From the NCBI GenBank assembly GCA_015654615.1, contig JAATGN010000306.1:1-51645 (forward strand): a DNA stretch of 51,645 nucleotides, given 5' to 3'. Both the position numbers and the translations under genes were made by a program. Origin of the DNA: Rhodospirillales bacterium (GTDB lineage: Bacteria > Pseudomonadota > Alphaproteobacteria > Rhodospirillales > Magnetospirillaceae). The notes beneath the pieces are model-generated. The model was given only the letters and a program-made list of their open reading frames with translations. It did no database searches and was not told where the DNA came from. Shown here one piece after another: positions 8,718-17,311 of this stretch; positions within the stretch are counted from its first letter, which is position 1; each line of letters starts with the position of its first letter.

Positions 8718-8771
8718 ATTGGCCAGACGGGTAACCTGGACGTCATACTCCGGCCAAACGGCGACGGTGGG

Positions 8772-8971
8772 CTGGAGCGCGATGCCTTAAATCGGCATCA
8801 CGCTCTGGTTTTTCTTGATGTCCCTCGCCGGGCGCCCGCCTCCGCGCGCTTGGCCGCGGCCTCAATGGCCGCTGGAGCGCGATGCCTCAAATCGGCATCA
8901 CGCTCCGGTTTTTCTTGATGTCCCTCGCCGGGCGCGCGCTTCCGCGCGCTTGGCCGCGGCCTCAATGGCCG
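8772..8971. repeat. Two tandem 100-bp repeats with a third partial start
   Basis: Unit one is 8772-8871 and unit two 8872-8971. They differ at only a few bases, and a third copy starts at 8972 (CTGGAGC) but diverges at once. Each unit begins with an inverted repeat (GGAGCGCGATGCC and GGCATCACGCTC) followed by a T run, so each could form a hairpin resembling a terminator. No coding frame is preserved through it. Confidence 0.85.
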
Positions 8972-9011
8972 CTGGAGCAGCGTGCCAATTCTGTGTAAAA
9001 AAGAAACAAAA

Positions 9012-9035
9012 AAGGCGCCGTGAGGCGCCTTTTTC
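9012..9035 (+). terminator. Orphan intergenic terminator
   Basis: AAGGCGCC and GGCGCCTT pair around GTGA, followed by TTTTC and preceded by an A run, so it could work in both directions. The flanking genes uxaC and zwf both point away or start later, so it ends no annotated gene. Confidence 0.6.
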
Positions 9036-9284
9036 AGATCGGAAGCCGCAGGCGCCGGAGTGAACGGGGAGGCGATCACTCCGGCGGTAAACGCTCAAGC
9101 GTTCTGCGGATCCTGACGACAGGAAGATGGCCCGCTCTGACCGAACAGGGGAGGAAAAAGGGCGCATCGGCCCGGTCAGTTCCATCGCTCTATCGCTGAG
9201 TTGGATATTTACTAATCTTTGGTCTGAAATCAAGCCTAAAATTTCTATGGTTGGGCTACCATTCATCAAAAGCAGCAATTCGCG
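9036..9284. other. Leader region upstream of zwf
   Basis: Contains a perfect nine-base stem (GCCGGAGTG/CACTCCGGC, about 9055-9086) and a small AACGCT/AGCGTT hairpin (about 9091-9104). It then becomes AT-rich from about 9200, where the zwf promoter is likely. No credible gene was seen. Confidence 0.45.
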
Positions 9285-9299
9285 TGTAAATTTTCTACA
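9285..9299. promoter_or_regulatory. Candidate HexR operator upstream of zwf
   Basis: TGTAAATTTTCTACA is a near-palindrome. From memory the HexR consensus in gammaproteobacteria is TGTARTWWWAYTACA; this site agrees at 13 of 15 positions. It lies 137 bases before the zwf start, and hexR is the next gene downstream. Confidence 0.55.
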
Positions 9300-9435
9300 T
9301 GGCTCTTGCCACCCAGGCGATCTCGGCCTAATATGGCATCCTGTCCGGCAGAATATGTGATGTTCCCGCCGGATTTTTCGCGCGGCGTTTCCTGACCCGC
9401 CATGAACCGTGATCGACGAAAAAGGCGGAAGCGCC

Positions 9436-10989
9436 ATGCCTGACCAGGCTCTGCAGGACGTCGTTACCACCCTTGCCGCCGCCGCGCCGATCGGCCAGGC
9501 GAAACGCGGCCCGACCGTTCCGCCCTTCGATTACGTGATTTTCGGCGGTACCGGCGATTTGACGTTCCGCAAATTGCTGCCGTCGCTGTATGCGACGTTC
9601 CGCGACGGTCTGGTCGAGGCCTCCAGCCGCATCATCGGGGCGTCGCGCGCCGCCATGAGCGCCGAAGCCTATCGGGCCCGGGTGCTGGAAGCCCTGACGC
9701 GCCATCTGCCGGCCGACGAATTGGACGCGGAATCCTGCCGCGCCTTTCTCGCGCAAATCGATTATGTCGAGTTGGACGCCCTGGGATCCGGCGGCTGGAA
9801 CGCCCTGGCCGCCGCCCTGGACGGCGACAACGACCATGTGCGGGTTTTCTATCTGGCCACCTCGCCCGATATTTTCGGACCGATCTGCCGGCAGTTGCAA
9901 AACGCCGGACTGATCAACGAAAAATCCCGCGTCGTCCTGGAAAAGCCGATCGGCCACGATCTCGGCACGGCCCGGCAGATCAACCATGACGTCGGCCAGG
10001 TGTTCGCCGAGCCGGCGATTTTCCGGATCGATCACTATCTGGGCAAGGAATCCGTCCAGAATCTGCTGGCCCTGCGCTTCGCCAACTCGCTGTTCGATCC
10101 CTTGTGGAACAGCCGATATATCGAGCATGTCCAGATCACCGTGGCCGAAACCGTCGGAGTCGAAGGCCGCGGCGGCTATTACGACCGGGCCGGGGCGCTG
10201 CGCGACATGGTGCAGAACCATCTCTTGCAGGTGCTCTGCCTGGTCGCCATGGAACCGCCGTCCTATCTCGCCACCGAATCGGTGCGCGACGAAAAGTTGA
10301 AAATTCTGCAGGCCCTGGGGCCGATCGCCCGTGAAGAGGTCCTCCAGCGCACCGTGCGCGGCCAATACCGGGCCGGCGTGAGCCACGGCAAAGCGGTTCC
10401 CGGCTATCTCGACGAACCCGGCATTTCTCCGGACAGCCAGGCCGAAACCTTCGTCAGCCTGAAAACCGAGGTTCATAACTGGCGCTGGGCCGGCATGCCG
10501 TTCTACCTGCGGACCGGCAAGCGCCTGGCCACCAAGACGTCGGAAATCGTCGTGCAGTTCCGCCCCGTCCCGCATTCGATCTTTCCCGGCTATTCCAGCC
10601 AGGAACTGGTCCCCAACAAACTGGTGCTGCGGGTTCAGCCCAACGAGGGCGTGCATCTGCACATGATGGCCAAGGAGCCCGGCCCGGGCGGCCTGCGCCT
10701 GCGCGAGGCCGTACTGAACTTGAGCTTTTCCGATACCTTCAAGCAGCGCTTCCCCGACGCCTATGAACGCCTGCTGCTCGACGTGGTCCGCGGCAACCCG
10801 ACCCTGTTCATGCGACGCGACGAGGTCGAGGCGGCCTGGCGCTGGATCGAGCCGATCCTCGACGGCTGGCGCGAATTCCGCGTCCCGCCGAAGCCCTATG
10901 TCGCCGGCACGTGGGGCCCTTCGGCTTCGGTGGCGATGATCGAACGGGACTTCCGCTCCTGGCACGACGAGGTGACTCCGGAGCGATGA
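9436..10989 (+). CDS. zwf: Glucose-6-phosphate 1-dehydrogenase
   Basis: Oxidises glucose 6-phosphate to 6-phosphogluconolactone with reduction of NADP or NAD, feeding the Entner-Doudoroff and pentose phosphate routes. The protein has 517 residues from the ATG at 9436, preferred over GTG 9409 for the AGGCGGA ribosome site; the first 30 residues are a divergent extension. The nucleotide-binding motif FGGTGDLTFRKLLP is at about 36-50. The active-site segment RIDHYLGKESVQNL is clear. Later family blocks are WRWAGMPFYLRTGKRL, and the ending PYVAGTWGPSA is typical. No pgl or edd gene is adjacent. A candidate HexR site lies upstream. Confidence 0.95.
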   Translation: MPDQALQDVVTTLAAAAPIGQAKRGPTVPPFDYVIFGGTGDLTFRKLLPSLYATFRDGLVEASSRIIGASRAAMSAEAYRARVLEALTRHLPADELDAESCRAFLAQIDYVELDALGSGGWNALAAALDGDNDHVRVFYLATSPDIFGPICRQLQNAGLINEKSRVVLEKPIGHDLGTARQINHDVGQVFAEPAIFRIDHYLGKESVQNLLALRFANSLFDPLWNSRYIEHVQITVAETVGVEGRGGYYDRAGALRDMVQNHLLQVLCLVAMEPPSYLATESVRDEKLKILQALGPIAREEVLQRTVRGQYRAGVSHGKAVPGYLDEPGISPDSQAETFVSLKTEVHNWRWAGMPFYLRTGKRLATKTSEIVVQFRPVPHSIFPGYSSQELVPNKLVLRVQPNEGVHLHMMAKEPGPGGLRLREAVLNLSFSDTFKQRFPDAYERLLLDVVRGNPTLFMRRDEVEAAWRWIEPILDGWREFRVPPKPYVAGTWGPSASVAMIERDFRSWHDEVTPER

Positions 10990-11110
10990 CCGAGGGATTT
11001 AAGATCCCGAGCAGGAAAGACAGATTCGACGCGTTGTGGCAGGATGCCGGCCGGGCCGTCCAAAAATAAAGCGGTTTTCGGGACCAAACGACCAAACTCA
11101 GGTGATCCAG

Positions 11111-11977
11111 ATGACAAGTTTCGAGGGTTCTATTTTCGAGCGCATTCGCACGTCGATGGAGCAAATGCGCCCCTCCGAGCGAAAAGTGGCAGATTACATC
11201 CTGAACCAGCCCGAGAAGGCCATTTCGCAGGGCATCTCGGCGATGGCCGCCGACAGCGGCATCAGCGATCCGACGGTCTTGCGCTTTTGCCGGGCCATCG
11301 GTTACGACGGCTTTCAGGATTTCAAGCTCGGCCTCGCCCAATCGATCGCCGTCGGCACCCCCGGCGTGCATCAGGGCATCGAACCGGACGACCGCGCCCC
11401 GACCTTGGCCGCCAAGATCTGCGCCCAGACCATCAATGCGGTCAACGACCTTTCCAAGAAGGTCGACTGGGACCAGGTCGACCGGGCCATCGACGTGCTG
11501 GCCGCCGCGGCCCGCATCGAATTCCACGGCGCCGGCGCCTCCGGGGCCGTGGCCATCGACGCCCAGCACAAATTCTTCCGCCTCAATGTGCCGGTGGTCG
11601 CCTATGTCGATCCGCACATGCAGATCATGTCGGCGGCCAGCCTGAACTGCGGCGACGCCCTGGTCTCCTTTTCCTATACCGGCCGGGCCCGCGAAGTGGT
11701 CAATGCGGCCCGCCTGGCCCGCGAGCGGGAGGCCAGCGTCATCGCCGTCACCACGGCGGGCACCGCCTTGGCCGAAATCGCCAGCCACCCGATCTGTCTT
11801 CCGGTGATCGAGGATACGGAACAATATACGCCGATGACGTCGCGTCTCCTGCAGCTGGTGGTGGTCGACATCCTCGAGGTCGGCGTCGCCCTGCGGCGCG
11901 GCCCCAGCCTGTCGCACCATCTGCGGCGGCTGAAGGAAGCCCTGCTGCAGGCCCGTCTCGATGCGAACGGAGCCTGA
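11111..11977 (+). CDS. hexR: RpiR-family regulator HexR
   Basis: Transcription regulator of 288 residues. The N-terminal RpiR helix-turn-helix (about 1-80) includes MRPSERKVADYILNQP and SDPTVLRFCRAIGYDGFQDFK. The C-terminal SIS domain (about 125-260) includes IEFHGAGASGAVAIDAQHKFFR and VSFSYTGRAREV, which bind a sugar phosphate. In proteobacteria HexR represses zwf and Entner-Doudoroff genes and is released by KDPG, and the position directly after zwf agrees. The ATG at 11111 begins just before the conserved start of the family. ppc follows after 38 bases, suggesting co-transcription. Confidence 0.88.
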   Translation: MTSFEGSIFERIRTSMEQMRPSERKVADYILNQPEKAISQGISAMAADSGISDPTVLRFCRAIGYDGFQDFKLGLAQSIAVGTPGVHQGIEPDDRAPTLAAKICAQTINAVNDLSKKVDWDQVDRAIDVLAAAARIEFHGAGASGAVAIDAQHKFFRLNVPVVAYVDPHMQIMSAASLNCGDALVSFSYTGRAREVVNAARLAREREASVIAVTTAGTALAEIASHPICLPVIEDTEQYTPMTSRLLQLVVVDILEVGVALRRGPSLSHHLRRLKEALLQARLDANGA

Positions 11978-12015
11978 GTGCCGCCCTACCGAAACGACGA
12001 AAAAGGCAAAATGAC

Positions 12016-14805
12016 GTGACCGCGCCCAACCCCCCGCCCGAAGCCGCCAGCGCCCCCGATTCCGCCGACAAGGACCGCCCGTTGCGCGACGACACCCGAC
12101 TGCTCGGCCGCCTGCTGGGCGACGTCCTGCGCGACCAGGAGGGCGAGGCGGTCTTTTCCGCCGTCGAGCATGTGCGGCAGGCCGCGGTCCGCTTCAATCG
12201 GGACGGCGACGCGGCGGCCCGCCAGGAAATGGCCGATATTCTGGACGGGCTTTCGCTCGACGCGGCCCATTCGGTGGTCCGCGCCTTCTCCTATTTCCTG
12301 CACCTGGCCAATCTGGCCGAAGACCAGCATCACATCCGGCGCAACCGCGACCACGCCATCGCCCATTCGCGCCCGCGCGAAGGCAGCCTGGCCCGCGCGC
12401 TCGAACGTCTGGACGAGGCCGAGGTCACCGCCGACATGCTGAAAAGCTGCGTCGAGACGATGCTGGTCAGCCCCGTGCTCACCGCCCATCCCACGGAAGT
12501 GCAGCGCAAAAGCATCCTGTCGCTGCAACGCCGAATCGCCCTGCTGCTCGACGAACGCGACCGTATCCTTCTGACGCCGGAGGAGGCCGAGGAAAGGGAG
12601 ACCGAACTGCATGCCGCCGTTCTGACCCTGTGGCAGACCCGCCTGCTGCGGCCGCAACGCCTGGCGGTCATCGATGAGGTGAAGAACGCCTTGTCCTTCT
12701 ACGGCGACACCTTCTTCACCCAGCTGCCGATCCTCTACGGCCAGTTGGAAGAGCTGCTCAGGCGGCGCCATCCCAACCGCGACTGGCGGCTGCCGCCGAT
12801 TCTCAAGATCGGCTCCTGGATCGGCGGCGACCGCGACGGCAATCCCTTCGTCACCGCCGCCATCCTCCAGGAGGCGATGCGGCTGCAATCGGCGACCGCT
12901 CTCGGACATTACCTGTCGGAGATCCACGACCTCGGCGCCGAGCTGCCGCTGTCCCTCCTGCTGGTCGACGTCTCGCCGGAACTGGCGGAACTGGCGACAC
13001 GCTCGCCCGATCTTTCGCCGCATCGCGCCGACGAACCCTATCGCCGCGCCCTGACCGGCATCTATTCCCGCCTGGCGGCGAGCGCCTGGGCGCTCGATCA
13101 CCATGCTGCGCTCCGCCATGCCGTCGGCAAGGCCGAGCCCTACGCCGACAGCCGGGAATTCTCGGCCGACCTGGAGGTCCTGGCCAATTCGCTGCGGGCC
13201 CATGGCAGCGCCAGGCTGACGGCGCGGCGGCTGCAGCGCCTGATCATCTCGGTGCAGGTGTTCGGCTTCCATCTGGCACCGCTCGATTTGCGCCAGAACT
13301 CCGACGTCCATGAGCGCTCGGTCGCCGAACTGCTGGCCGCCGCCGGGCGGACCGCCGATTATGCCGGCCTGTCCGAAGACGAAAGGATCGCCCTCTTGTG
13401 CGAAGAGCTGGCCAGTCCGCGGCCGCTCTATTCGCCGCATCTGACCTATTCCGAGGAAACCGCCGGGGAACTGGCGATTTTTCACGCGGCCAAGGAGATC
13501 AGGCAGAAATACGGCGACGGCGCCATCACCAACAGCATCATTTCGAAAACCGACGGCGTTTCCGATCTGCTCGAACTGGCCCTGCTGCTCAAGGAGACCG
13601 GCCTGTTGCGGCCCGGCCCCCAACCGCGGCTCGACCTCAACATCATTCCCCTGTTCGAGACCATCGAGGATCTGCGCCAGGCGCCGGCCATCATGGAACG
13701 CCTCCTGGCGCTGCCGATCTATCGAAGCTTTCTGAAGGCCCGGGCCGGCGAGCAGGAAGTGATGCTCGGTTATTCGGACTCCAACAAGGACGGCGGTTTC
13801 CTGACCTCCGGCTGGGAGCTCTACAAGGCCGAAATCGGCCTGGCCGACGTCTTCGCCCGTCACAAGATCCGCCTCAGGCTCTTCCACGGCCGCGGCGGTT
13901 CGGTCGGTCGCGGCGGCGGCCCCAGCTATCAGGCGATCCTGGCCCAGCCGACCGGCGCCGTTTCGGGACAGATCCGCATCACCGAACAGGGCGAAGTGAT
14001 CGCTTCGAAATATTCCTCGCCGGAAGTCGGGCGGCGCAATCTGGAAGTCCTGGTGGCCGCCACCCTGGAGGCCACCCTGATCGATCTGGAAAACAAGGTG
14101 GAACCGGCCGGCGCCTTCCACGAGACCATGTCCAGGCTGTCGGACCTGGCCTTTCATGCCTACCGCGACCTGGTCTACGAGACCCCCGGCTTCACCGAAT
14201 ATTTTCGGCAGTCGACGCCGATTTCCGAAATCTTCGATCTCAACATCGGCTCGCGCCCGGCGTCGCGCACCAAATCCGACCGGATCGAGGATCTGCGGGC
14301 CATTCCCTGGGTGTTCTCCTGGGCCCAATGCCGCCTGATGCTGCCCGGCTGGTACGGATTCGGCCGGGCCGTCGAGACCTGGCTGGCCGACCATCCCGAC
14401 GGGCTTCCCCTGCTGCGGCGGATGCATCGGGACTGGCCCTTCTTCAAGACCCTGTTGTCCAACATGGACATGGTGCTGGCGAAAAGCGATCTGGTCATCG
14501 CGGCGCGCTACGCCAAACTGGTCAAGGATCCGGCCCTGGGCGAGCGGATTTTCGCCCGGATCAGGGAGGAATGGCTGCTGACCCGGCGCCATCTGCTGGC
14601 CATCACCGGACAGACCGATTTCCTGGCCGACAACCCTTTGCTGGCCCGTTCGATGCTGAACCGCTTTCCCTATCTGGATCCGCTCAACCATCTGCAGATC
14701 GCCCTGCTGCGGCGCTATCGGGCCGGCGAAACCGACGAGCGCCTGAAACGCGGCATTCACCTCACCATCAACGGCGTGGCCGCCGGCCTGCGCAACAGCG
14801 GGTGA
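12016..14805 (+). CDS. ppc: Phosphoenolpyruvate carboxylase
   Basis: Converts PEP and bicarbonate to oxaloacetate, refilling the TCA cycle. The 929-residue length is normal. Catalytic blocks are present in order: VLTAHPTEVQRKS with the essential His (about 160), GSWIGGDRDGNPFVT, GYSDSNKDGGF, and LRLFHGRGGSVGRGGGP (about 620). The C-terminus ends RNSG, the usual XNTG-like end. The GTG at 12016 is the likely start because homology begins soon after and the upstream in-frame sequence only shadows hexR; the ribosome site AAGGCA is weak. Its place between hexR and pyk makes a cluster around PEP and pyruvate. Confidence 0.95.
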   Translation: MTAPNPPPEAASAPDSADKDRPLRDDTRLLGRLLGDVLRDQEGEAVFSAVEHVRQAAVRFNRDGDAAARQEMADILDGLSLDAAHSVVRAFSYFLHLANLAEDQHHIRRNRDHAIAHSRPREGSLARALERLDEAEVTADMLKSCVETMLVSPVLTAHPTEVQRKSILSLQRRIALLLDERDRILLTPEEAEERETELHAAVLTLWQTRLLRPQRLAVIDEVKNALSFYGDTFFTQLPILYGQLEELLRRRHPNRDWRLPPILKIGSWIGGDRDGNPFVTAAILQEAMRLQSATALGHYLSEIHDLGAELPLSLLLVDVSPELAELATRSPDLSPHRADEPYRRALTGIYSRLAASAWALDHHAALRHAVGKAEPYADSREFSADLEVLANSLRAHGSARLTARRLQRLIISVQVFGFHLAPLDLRQNSDVHERSVAELLAAAGRTADYAGLSEDERIALLCEELASPRPLYSPHLTYSEETAGELAIFHAAKEIRQKYGDGAITNSIISKTDGVSDLLELALLLKETGLLRPGPQPRLDLNIIPLFETIEDLRQAPAIMERLLALPIYRSFLKARAGEQEVMLGYSDSNKDGGFLTSGWELYKAEIGLADVFARHKIRLRLFHGRGGSVGRGGGPSYQAILAQPTGAVSGQIRITEQGEVIASKYSSPEVGRRNLEVLVAATLEATLIDLENKVEPAGAFHETMSRLSDLAFHAYRDLVYETPGFTEYFRQSTPISEIFDLNIGSRPASRTKSDRIEDLRAIPWVFSWAQCRLMLPGWYGFGRAVETWLADHPDGLPLLRRMHRDWPFFKTLLSNMDMVLAKSDLVIAARYAKLVKDPALGERIFARIREEWLLTRRHLLAITGQTDFLADNPLLARSMLNRFPYLDPLNHLQIALLRRYRAGETDERLKRGIHLTINGVAAGLRNSG

Positions 14806-14836
14806 CCGGCGGTGGCGAAAAGACCACAAAATGTAA

Positions 14837-14877
14837 CGGCCTTACCGCTTGACCAATTCACGGTTTTCCCCCATTGT
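14837..14877 (+). promoter_or_regulatory. pyk promoter with hexuronate-type operator
   Basis: Plus strand: operator CGGCCTTACCG (14837-14847), -35 TTGACC (14849-14854), 17-base spacer, -10 CATTGT (14872-14877). The layout and bases match the uxaC and porin promoters. The next gene is pyk, about 245 bases downstream. Confidence 0.68.
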
Positions 14878-14940
14878 CTGGCGCCAATCATGGCCTATCC
14901 TCGCCGGTCCTCCGTCGTGCGTCGCTTTTGGACGTGCCAG

Positions 14941-14962
14941 TTGAACAGATCAAATCTGTCAA
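14941..14962. promoter_or_regulatory. Palindromic site upstream of pyk
   Basis: The perfect palindrome ACAGAT-CAA-ATCTGT (14945-14959) is extended by TTGA on the left and CAA on the right. It lies downstream of the predicted pyk start point, where a bound repressor would act as a roadblock. The rest of the 319-base ppc-pyk gap holds only a small CGCCGC/GCGGCG hairpin at about 15086-15103. Confidence 0.45.
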
Positions 14963-15124
14963 ACACCGATCATCGATGCAGACAGCAGCGATCGCGGCAT
15001 ATTGGCCGGATGCCCCTTTTTCTTCGATCGCTGCCATTACCCATTCATCGCCGTATCCCGGCTCTTTTTTTATGACAACCCGACGCCGCCAATCCGAGCG
15101 GCGCCTTTGCTTCAAGGAACCACC

Positions 15125-16570
15125 ATGTCGGTAAGACGACTGCGCAAAGCCAAAATCATCGCGACCCTCGGGCCGGCCAGTTCGACGCCGGAGTCCATCG
15201 AAGGATTGTTCGCCGCCGGAGCCGATGTGTTCCGCTTCAATTTCAGCCATGGCACCCACGCTGATCATCAGGCGCGTTATGAGATCGTCCGGGCCATCGA
15301 GAAGAAGGTCGGCCGGCCGATCGGCGTGCTGGCCGATCTGCAGGGACCGAAGCTGCGCGTCGGCAAATTCGAGGGCGGCAAGATTCGTCTGGAAAGCGGC
15401 GCCGGCTTCCGTCTCGACCTCGATCCGACCCCGGGCAGCGCCAAGCGCGCCCCGCTGCTCCACCCGGAAGTGTTCGCGGCCCTGACCACCGACACCGATC
15501 TTCTGCTCGACGACGGCAAGCTGCGCCTGCGCGTCGTCAAACACGGGACCGATTTCGCCGAAACCCTGGTGATCACCGGCGGCGAACTGTCCAATCACAA
15601 GGGATTGAATGTTCCCAACGTGATCCTGCCCATCTCGCCTTTGACGCCGAAGGATCTCACCGATCTGGAATTCGCCCTCGACATGGGCGCCGATTGGATC
15701 GCGCTGTCTTTCGTGCAGCGGCCGGAAGACGTCGAACAGGCCCGCAAGCTGGTATCGGGCCGGGTCGGCAACCGCGTGCGCATCCTCTCCAAGCTGGAAA
15801 AGCCCTCGGCCATCGAATATCTGGAAGAGATCATCGCCTTGTCCGATGCGGTCATGGTGGCCCGCGGCGATTTGGGCGTCGAATGTCCGCCGGAAACCGT
15901 GCCGATTCTGCAAAAGCGCATCGTCCGCTCCTGCCGCCGGGTCGGCAAGCCGGTGGTGGTCGCCACCCAGATGCTGGACTCCATGGTGCATGCCCCCGCC
16001 CCGACCCGCGCCGAAGCCTCGGACGTCGCCACCGCCGTCTATGACGGCGCCGACTGCCTGATGCTGTCGGCCGAATCGGCCAGCGGCGATTTCCCGCTCG
16101 AATCGGTGGTGATGATGGACCGCATCATCACCCAGGTCGAACAGGACGAGCAATACCGCCTCAACCTCGACGCCTCGCGCCAGCATCCGGAAAACACCAC
16201 CAACGACGCCATCAGCGCGGCGGCCCGGCAGGTCGCCCACACCGTGACGGCGCCGGCCATCGTCACCTACACCACCTCGGGCGCCACCACTCTGCGCGTC
16301 GCCCGCGAGCGCCCGGATCAGCCGATCATCAGCATCACGCCGGACATCGAGGTGGCCCGCCAGCTGGCCATCGTCTGGGGCGCCCACAGCGTGGTCACCG
16401 ACCGGCCGCGCGGATTTTCCGAAATCGTCAGCAAGGCCGAGGAAATCGCCCAGCGCGAAGGCTTCGCCGAGACCGGCGATCGCATCGTCATCACCGCCGG
16501 CGTTCCCTTCGGTTGCCCCGGCAACACCAACATCCTGAGAGTGGCCGATATCGGCACCATCAAGATCTGA
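15125..16570 (+). CDS. pyk: Pyruvate kinase
   Basis: Transfers phosphate from PEP to ADP, giving pyruvate and ATP. The protein has 481 residues with a clear AAGGA ribosome site before the ATG. The barrel begins KIIATLGPASS; RFNFSHG and ADLQGPKLRVG bind substrate and nucleotide; KLEKPSAIEYLEEI carries the catalytic Lys; VMVARGDLGVE binds the metal; MLDSMVHAPAPTRAEASDVATAV is the family signature. The C-terminal domain from about 360 ends with GNTNILRVADIG. The promoter resembles those of the hexuronate genes, so this copy may serve pyruvate and ATP formation from KDPG cleavage. Confidence 0.95.
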   Translation: MSVRRLRKAKIIATLGPASSTPESIEGLFAAGADVFRFNFSHGTHADHQARYEIVRAIEKKVGRPIGVLADLQGPKLRVGKFEGGKIRLESGAGFRLDLDPTPGSAKRAPLLHPEVFAALTTDTDLLLDDGKLRLRVVKHGTDFAETLVITGGELSNHKGLNVPNVILPISPLTPKDLTDLEFALDMGADWIALSFVQRPEDVEQARKLVSGRVGNRVRILSKLEKPSAIEYLEEIIALSDAVMVARGDLGVECPPETVPILQKRIVRSCRRVGKPVVVATQMLDSMVHAPAPTRAEASDVATAVYDGADCLMLSAESASGDFPLESVVMMDRIITQVEQDEQYRLNLDASRQHPENTTNDAISAAARQVAHTVTAPAIVTYTTSGATTLRVARERPDQPIISITPDIEVARQLAIVWGAHSVVTDRPRGFSEIVSKAEEIAQREGFAETGDRIVITAGVPFGCPGNTNILRVADIGTIKI

Positions 16571-16576
16571 AACAGT

Positions 16577-16628
16577 CTTCGCGTCCCCCTGGTCTCCATC
16601 GGAACCCGGGGGACGCGAAGGTCTTTTC
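16577..16628 (+). terminator. pyk terminator
   Basis: CTTCGCGTCCCCC and GGGGGACGCGAAG form a perfect 13-base stem with an 18-base loop, followed by GTCTTTTCTC, six bases after the pyk stop. Confidence 0.85.
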
Positions 16629-16656
16629 TCAAGAAGTCATGGGAGGCAGCGGCGCC

Positions 16657-17151
16657 ATGTCCCTCGAAGACGATCTTCACATTGTCGCAGGCCAGGAACA
16701 GCGTCTGCAGTTCGAACGTTTCGGCCCGGCCGAAGCCTGGGAGCTTGGGCGTCGCCTCAAGGAGGCGGCGGAATCGCGCCGGGCCTGCCTGGCCATCGAC
16801 GTCTCGCTGCAGGTCCAGCAGCTTTTCCATTTCGCCATGCCCGGCGCGGCGCCCAACAATGCCGATTGGATCCGCCGCAAGCGCAACACCGTCTTTCGTT
16901 TCTTCCGCAGTTCCTATGGCGTCGGCCTGCAAATGCTGCAGCGGCAGACCACATTGGCGGCCGCCTATGCCTTGCCGTTGAGCGACTATGCCGACCATGG
17001 CGGCAGCTTCCCCATCGTCGTCGCCGGAACCGGCTGCATCGGCGCGGTGAGCGTCTCGGGTTTGCCGCAGCGCGAGGATCACGGCCTGGTGGTCGAAGTG
17101 CTGGCCGGGATGCTCGGCCGGGAGACCGACGGCATCACGCTTTCACCGTGA
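16657..17151 (+). CDS. UPF0303 / HbpS-like heme-degrading-domain protein
   Basis: A 164-residue cytoplasmic protein of the UPF0303 branch of the DUF336/HbpS-like fold. Family features are an N-terminal helix LQFERFGPAEAWELG, AIDVSLQVQQLFHFAMPG and the strongly conserved ADWIRRKRNTVFRFFRSSY, then FPIVVAGTGCIGAVSVSGLPQREDH at the end. The biochemical role of this subgroup is not settled; some relatives bind heme or small cofactors. ATG 16657 has a GGGAGG ribosome site. It follows the pyk terminator, so it is a separate unit, and the next gene is a Gfo/Idh/MocA dehydrogenase beyond a palindromic repeat. Confidence 0.8.
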   Translation: MSLEDDLHIVAGQEQRLQFERFGPAEAWELGRRLKEAAESRRACLAIDVSLQVQQLFHFAMPGAAPNNADWIRRKRNTVFRFFRSSYGVGLQMLQRQTTLAAAYALPLSDYADHGGSFPIVVAGTGCIGAVSVSGLPQREDHGLVVEVLAGMLGRETDGITLSP

Positions 17152-17172
17152 CGGTTTGAAAAGAAAAAACGT

Positions 17173-17252
17173 CGTCATTGCGAGCAAAGCGAAGCAATCC
17201 AGCAACAGCGGCGGGCTCCTGGATCGCTTCGCCTAAAGGCCCGCAATGACGG
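17173..17252. repeat. Palindromic CGTCATTGCGAG-type intergenic repeat
   Basis: An imperfect inverted repeat of about 80 bases. The left arm holds CGTCATTGCGAGC, GCGAAGC and ATCCAG; the right arm holds CTGGATCGCTTCGC and CGCAATGACG. I recognise this from memory as a widespread mobile-like palindrome in many proteobacteria. Related ends occur at 39811-39840 and 39961-39980. Confidence 0.75.
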
Positions 17253-17311
17253 AAAGGGCAAACAAAGCAATATATTTTAAGGGCACCCGGCCCGCCCCAA
17301 TGGAGGATCTG

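Noticed and set aside
8772-8971. Tandem repeats as a CRISPR array
   Set aside because: The units are 100 bases, directly adjacent and without spacers; no cas genes are nearby.
11986-14829. 947-residue minus-strand frame opposite ppc
   Set aside because: Low-complexity Gly/Gln/Asp-rich translation typical of the reverse frame of a GC-rich gene; ppc on the plus strand is certain.
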